Positions 59,948 to 64,000 of a stretch of DNA of 64,000 nt are shown here, piece by piece. The notes below the pieces were generated by a model. The model saw only the letters and a program-made list of their open reading frames with translations, did not search any database and was not told where the DNA came from. The position numbers were made by a program, and so were the translations under genes. This stretch comes from Nocardioides dongkuii. GTDB lineage: Bacteria > Actinomycetota > Actinomycetes > Propionibacteriales > Nocardioidaceae. Positions within the stretch are counted from its first letter, which is position 1, and each line of letters opens with the position of its first letter. The DNA lies in the NCBI RefSeq assembly GCF_014127485.1, contig NZ_CP059903.1, positions 3,904,001 through 3,968,000 on the forward strand, given 5' to 3'.

Positions 59948-61615
59948 TCAGCTCTCCCGCGACCGGAACGCCATCGGGACCCGTACGCCGCGCTCCGCGG
60001 CGACCTCCGCGGCCCGGTCGTAGCCCGCGTCGACGTGGCGCACCACGCCCGTGGCGGGGTCGTTGGTGAGCACCCGGGCGATCTTCTCCGCGGCCAGCGG
60101 CGTGCCGTCGGCGACGCAGACCTGCCCGGCGTGGATCGAGCGCCCGATGCCGACGCCGCCACCGTGGTGGATCGAGACCCAGGTGGCCCCCGACGCGGTG
60201 GTGACCAGCGCATTGAGCAGCGCCCAGTCGGCGATCGCGTCGGAGCCGTCCAGCATCGCCTCGGTCTCGCGGTACGGCGAGGCGACCGACCCGCAGTCGA
60301 GGTGGTCGCGGCCGATCACGACCGGCGCCGAGAGCTCGCCGCTGGCGACCATCTCGTTGAACCGCAGCCCGGCGCGGTGCCGCTCGCCGTACCCCAGCCA
60401 GCAGATGCGCGCCGGCAGCCCCTGGAACCGCACCCGCTCCTGGGCCAGCGTGATCCAGCGCCGCAGCTTCTGGTCCTCGGGGAAGAGCTCGAGCACGGCC
60501 CGGTCGGTCGCGGCGATGTCGGCGGGGTCGCCGGAGAGCGCCGCCCAGCGGAAGGGTCCCTTGCCCTCGCAGAACAGCGGCCGGATGTAGGCCGGCACGA
60601 AGCCGGGGAACGCGAACGCCCGGTCGTAGCCGCCCTTGCGCGCCTCGTCGCGGATCGAGTTGCCGTAGTCGAAGACCTCGGCGCCGCGGTCCTGGAGCTC
60701 GACCATCGCCCGCACGTGCGCGGCCATCGAGGCCCGCGCCTCCTTCGTGAACCCCTCGGGGTCGGCGGTCCGCCGCGCCTCCCACTCCTCGACGGGGACA
60801 CCGGCCGGCAGGTAGGCGAGCGGGTCGTGGGCGGAGGTCTGGTCGGTGACGATGTCGACCGGCGCGTCCATCTCCAGCAGCGCCGGCAGCAGCTCCGCCG
60901 CGTTGCCGAGGACGCCGATCGACAGCGGCCGTCGGGCGTCCCGCGCCTCGACCGCCCTCCGCACCGCCTCCTCGAGCGACGGCGCCCGCACGTCGAGGTA
61001 GCGGTGGTCGATCCGCCGCTGGATCCGGGCCGGGTCGCACTCGATGCAGATCGCGACCCCGTCGTTCATCGTCACCGCGAGCGGCTGCGCACCGCCCATC
61101 CCGCCCAGCCCCGCGGTCACGGTGATGGTGCCGGCGAGGGTGCCGCCGAACCGCGTGTCGGCGACCGCGGCGAAGGTCTCGAAGGTGCCCTGCAGGATCC
61201 CCTGGGTGCCGATGTAGATCCACGACCCGGCGGTCATCTGGCCGTACATCGTCAGGCCGAGGTCCTCCAGCCGCCGGAACTCCTCCCAGCTGGCCCAGTC
61301 GCCGACCAGGTTGGCGTTGGCGATCAGCACCCGCGGCGCCCACGCGTGCGTGCGCATCACGCCCACCGGCTTGCCGCTCTGCACCAGCAGCGTCTCGTCG
61401 TCGGCGAGGTCGCGCAGCGCGGCCACGATCGCGTCGTACGCCGCCCAGCTGCGGGCCGCCTTGCCCGTGCCGCCGTAGACGACCAGCTCGTCGGGGTCCT
61501 CCGCGACGTCGGGGTCGAGGTTGTTCATCAGCATCCGCAGCGGCGCCTCGGTCTGCCAGGACCGGGCGGTCAGCGCGGTGCCGCGCGCGGCGCGGACGGG
61601 TGCGTGGTGGCTCAT
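59948..61615 (-). CDS. hutU: Urocanate hydratase HutU
   Basis: 555-residue urocanase, full length. It hydrates urocanate to 4-imidazolone-5-propionate using tightly bound NAD+ as electrophile. Motifs include [30 protein letters not shown] near residue 133, [10 protein letters not shown], and [11 protein letters not shown] near the end. The ATG overlaps the hutH stop by 4 nt, so hutH and hutU are one unit. The later pathway genes hutF/hutI are about 10 kb away. Confidence 0.97.
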   Translation of the reverse strand: MSHHAPVRAARGTALTARSWQTEAPLRMLMNNLDPDVAEDPDELVVYGGTGKAARSWAAYDAIVAALRDLADDETLLVQSGKPVGVMRTHAWAPRVLIANANLVGDWASWEEFRRLEDLGLTMYGQMTAGSWIYIGTQGILQGTFETFAAVADTRFGGTLAGTITVTAGLGGMGGAQPLAVTMNDGVAICIECDPARIQRRIDHRYLDVRAPSLEEAVRRAVEARDARRPLSIGVLGNAAELLPALLEMDAPVDIVTDQTSAHDPLAYLPAGVPVEEWEARRTADPEGFTKEARASMAAHVRAMVELQDRGAEVFDYGNSIRDEARKGGYDRAFAFPGFVPAYIRPLFCEGKGPFRWAALSGDPADIAATDRAVLELFPEDQKLRRWITLAQERVRFQGLPARICWLGYGERHRAGLRFNEMVASGELSAPVVIGRDHLDCGSVASPYRETEAMLDGSDAIADWALLNALVTTASGATWVSIHHGGGVGIGRSIHAGQVCVADGTPLAAEKIARVLTNDPATGVVRHVDAGYDRAAEVAAERGVRVPMAFRSRES

Positions 61616-63153
61616 GCCAGCTCTCCGATCACTGCTTCGGCGGCGTGGACGACGGCACCGTCGCGGACCAGCCCGACGGCGGTCTCGATCTCCGGCGCCA
61701 GGTGGCGGTCCGGCCCGGGGCCCTCGACGCCCGCCTCCCGCAGCCGGCGTACGACGGCGCCCGTCGCCGGCGCAGGGTTCAACGGCGCCCGGAGGTCGAG
61801 CGCGCGGGCCGCGGTCAGCACCTCGATCGCCACGACCCGGGTGAGGCCGTCGACCGACCGGCGCAGCTTGCGGGCCGCCGACCAGCCCATCGAGACGTGG
61901 TCCTCCTGCATCGCGCTCGACGGGATCGAGTCGACCGAGGCGGGCGCCGCCAGCCGCTTGAGCTCGGAGACGATCGCCGCCTGGGTGTACTGCGCGATCA
62001 TCAGGCCGCTGTCGACGCCCGGGTCATCGGCGAGGAACGGCGGCAGCCCGTGGTTGCGGGCCCGGTCGAGGAACCGGTCCGAGCGGCGCTCGCTCATCGA
62101 GGCGACGTCGGCCGCGACGATCCCCAGGAAGTCCAGGACGTAGGCCAGCGGGGCGCCGTGGAAGTTGCCGTTGGACTCGACCCGGTCGCCCATCACCACC
62201 GGGTTGTCGATCGCCGAGGCGAGCTCGCGGGTGGCGACGGTCGCGGCGTGCTCTACGGTGTCGCGGGCCGCGCCGTGGACCTGGGGCGAGCAGCGCAGCG
62301 AGTAGGCGTCCTGCACCCGGTGGCAGTCCCCGCCGCGGTGCGAGGCCACCACGCCGGAGTCGCGCAGCAGCGCGACCAGGTTGGCGGCCGAGCGCGCCTG
62401 GCCCGGGTGCGGCCGGAGCGCCTGGAGGTCGGCGGCGAAGACCCGGTCGGTGCCGAGCTGCGCCTCGACCGACATCGCCGCGGCGACGTCGGCGGTGCGC
62501 AGCAGCATCCGGAGGTCCTCGAGCGCCAGCACCAGCATCCCGAGCATCCCGTCGGTGCCGTTGACCAGCGCCAGCCCCTCCTTGGCGCCGAGCTCGACCG
62601 GCGACAGCCCGGCGGCGGCCAGCGCCTCGGCCGCCGGCACCAGGCGCCCCTCGGGGTCGCGCACCTGCCCTTCGCCGATCAGCGCCAGCGCGCAGTGGGC
62701 GAGCGGCGCGAGGTCGCCGGAGCACCCGAGGGAGCCGTGCTCGTGGACGACCGGGGTGATCCCGCGGGCCAGCAGCGCGACGAGCAGCTCCGCCGTCTCC
62801 GGCCGGACGCCGGTGCGCCCGGTGGCGAGCGTCGAGAGCCGCAGCAGCATCAGCGCCCGGGTCACCTCCCGCTCGACCTCCGGCCCGGACCCGGCGGCGT
62901 GCGAGCGCACCAGCGAGCGCTGCAGCCGGGCACGGCTCTCGACGGGGACGTGCCGCGTCGCGAGCGCCCCGAACCCGGTGGACACGCCGTACGTCGGGGT
63001 GGGCGCCGCGGCCAGCGCGTCGACCACCTCCCGCGACCGGACGACGGCCTCCCGCGCCGCGGCGGACAGCACCACCGGCGCGTCGTGCCGGGCGACCGCG
63101 ACCACGTCGGCGAAGGACAGCGGTCCGACCTCGACGGTCACGGGGAGAGTCAT
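61612..63153 (-). CDS. hutH: Histidine ammonia-lyase HutH
   Basis: 513-residue aromatic amino acid lyase that deaminates histidine to trans-urocanate. The electrophilic MIO cofactor should form from C-S-G in [12 protein letters not shown] rather than the more common [11 protein letters not shown] near residue 47 carries the catalytic Tyr. The ATG at 63153 gives a standard N-terminus; 41 further in-frame codons upstream are unsupported. First gene of hutHU. The 205-bp gap before it is shared with the divergent secreted-protein gene and should contain both promoters; I find no convincing operator there. Confidence 0.96.
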   Translation of the reverse strand: MTLPVTVEVGPLSFADVVAVARHDAPVVLSAAAREAVVRSREVVDALAAAPTPTYGVSTGFGALATRHVPVESRARLQRSLVRSHAAGSGPEVEREVTRALMLLRLSTLATGRTGVRPETAELLVALLARGITPVVHEHGSLGCSGDLAPLAHCALALIGEGQVRDPEGRLVPAAEALAAAGLSPVELGAKEGLALVNGTDGMLGMLVLALEDLRMLLRTADVAAAMSVEAQLGTDRVFAADLQALRPHPGQARSAANLVALLRDSGVVASHRGGDCHRVQDAYSLRCSPQVHGAARDTVEHAATVATRELASAIDNPVVMGDRVESNGNFHGAPLAYVLDFLGIVAADVASMSERRSDRFLDRARNHGLPPFLADDPGVDSGLMIAQYTQAAIVSELKRLAAPASVDSIPSSAMQEDHVSMGWSAARKLRRSVDGLTRVVAIEVLTAARALDLRAPLNPAPATGAVVRRLREAGVEGPGPDRHLAPEIETAVGLVRDGAVVHAAEAVIGELA

Positions 63154-63358
63154 GCAGCCATCACAATCCCGGCGCCGCCCCTCGCGCCAGCACCGGCGGC
63201 GGCCGACCGTCTGGGATCCGAGACGTCTGCCGCTCGCAGGTTTCGATCTCGGTGCACACGTGTAACTTCTTCGCACCGGGCACGTTGAGCCTGGATACGC
63301 CGTCGGCCGCGACGCGGGGGGAACCGTGCGGCCGGCGATACCTCATGAGGAGACCCAC

Positions 63359-64000
63359 ATGCGCCGGTTCATTCCCGTCGGCACCGCACTCGCGCTCGCA
63401 GCCGCAGTGCTGGTCGCGCCCACCACCGCGAGCTCGGCGACCGCGCCGAGCGCCGCCGCCACGTCGTACGCCGCGAAGCCGAAGGCCGGCAAGGCCAAGA
63501 AGCCCACGCCCTACGCGTTCCGCGCCCACGGCTACGGCACCCGCATCAAGGGCGGCGACCTCCCGTCGGTGTCCGGCGCCACCGCGCTGGCCTCCCTCGG
63601 CTGCACCAACCGCACCGGCATCCGGAAGCACAACGAGGTCGCCGACGTGCAGCTGCCGGGGCTCGGCCGGATCTCGGGCGTCCGCACCGACATCTCCACG
63701 GTGAAGACCAAGACCGGGGTGTCGTCGGTCTCCGAGCACAGCGTCGCCCAGATCGTCCTCGCCGAGTCGTCCTTCGGCCGGCTCTCCATCCAGGGCATCA
63801 CCTCGATGGCCACCGCCAGCGCCGGCCGGTCCGGCTACAGCACCGACGCCGAGACCACGCTGGCCCGCCTGGTCTTCACCCCGACCGGCGGCGAGCCCCG
63901 CGAGCTGAGGCTGCCGACGCTCAACCGGCCGATCGAGGTCCCCGGCCTGCTGCGGGTCAGCATCGGGGACATCCGTGAGCGCAAGGGCGCCGACTTCGCC
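63359..64000 (+). CDS. Secreted beta-rich protein (choice-of-anchor P-like), 5' part
   Basis: Partial gene: 214 residues visible, and the frame is open to the right edge. The start has GAGGAG at 63347-63352, 6 nt before the ATG. Residues 1-30 form a Sec signal peptide (I-P-V-G-T-A-L-A-L-A-A-A-V-L-V-A-P). A Lys/Ala-rich linker follows, then a beta-rich region with A-S-L-G-C-T-N-R-T-G and repeated Val/Thr strands that resembles actinobacterial 'choice-of-anchor P' exported proteins; this assignment is tentative. It is divergent from hutH by 205 bp and unlikely to be functionally linked. Confidence 0.75.
   Translation, partial: MRRFIPVGTALALAAAVLVAPTTASSATAPSAAATSYAAKPKAGKAKKPTPYAFRAHGYGTRIKGGDLPSVSGATALASLGCTNRTGIRKHNEVADVQLPGLGRISGVRTDISTVKTKTGVSSVSEHSVAQIVLAESSFGRLSIQGITSMATASAGRSGYSTDAETTLARLVFTPTGGEPRELRLPTLNRPIEVPGLLRVSIGDIRERKGADFA

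Noticed and set aside
63154..63358. hut operator between hutH and the secreted-protein gene
   Set aside because: Several short imperfect inverted repeats are present, but none stands out or recurs upstream of the second hut block.

Overview
The window is very GC-rich, gene-dense, and uses GTG and TTG starts freely. It has 4-nt ATGA/GTGA overlaps inside operons, many apparently leaderless promoters (TANNNT 6-7 nt before the start codon), F420-type enzymes, an HspR/HAIR-controlled dnaK operon and dispersed palindromic repeats. Together these point to a high-GC actinobacterium, most likely a member of the Nocardioidaceae. No rRNA, tRNA, CRISPR array, prophage or insertion sequence was seen.

Layout. 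1-1.3 kb: end of a sulfite-oxidase-like molybdoenzyme with its ferredoxin-reductase-like partner, then a small protein. 1.4-5.6 kb: dnaK-grpE-dnaJ-hspR heat-shock operon (minus strand). 5.6-25.6 kb: a near-complete choline/glycine-betaine catabolic locus. It holds an IclR regulator divergent from a Rieske ferredoxin and a Rieske oxygenase (betaine to dimethylglycine), purU, and a second IclR followed by betB, betA and a ProV/double-ProW/ProX betaine importer. After two palindromic repeats come a dimethylglycine oxidase and soxB-soxD-soxA-soxG. Choline is thus imported, oxidised to betaine and demethylated stepwise to glycine, and PurU recycles the folate-bound C1 units. 25.6-33 kb: M28 peptidase, TerD, CapA, NUDIX, aldo/keto reductase, MarR with an EamA transporter, an MFS transporter and a membrane-anchored protein.

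33.2-38.2 kb: a cluster of uncharacterised catabolic type (F420 reductase-like protein, SnoaL-like protein, LLM oxidoreductase, DUF1214-like protein, SDR, sulfotransferase) arranged around a KstR-like divergent operator. 38.3-43 kb: small proteins, then an FMO-TetR-hydrolase operon and a GlsB-type membrane protein. 43-50 kb: a large ATP-binding LuxR regulator, a 50-aa protein, then hutI, hutF and an M20 amidohydrolase. 50-57.8 kb: nitroreductase, M20 peptidase with an MFS transporter, DUF1992 protein, a lone cNMP-binding domain, two CoA-ester lyases, a small protein and an M48 protease. 57.8-63.2 kb: malQ, a small membrane protein, then hutU and hutH. A secreted protein runs off the right edge.

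Main observations: (1) a GTTGC-N7-GCAAC operator with a second GTTGC exactly 19 bp upstream at three promoters of the betaine locus, which defines a candidate IclR regulon; (2) a 78-bp triple-hairpin palindromic element carried in frame inside hutF; (3) dispersed palindromes that supply the stop codons of two genes; (4) a histidine pathway in which an AllC-like M20 enzyme probably replaces HutG; (5) the F420/DUF1214/sulfotransferase cluster.
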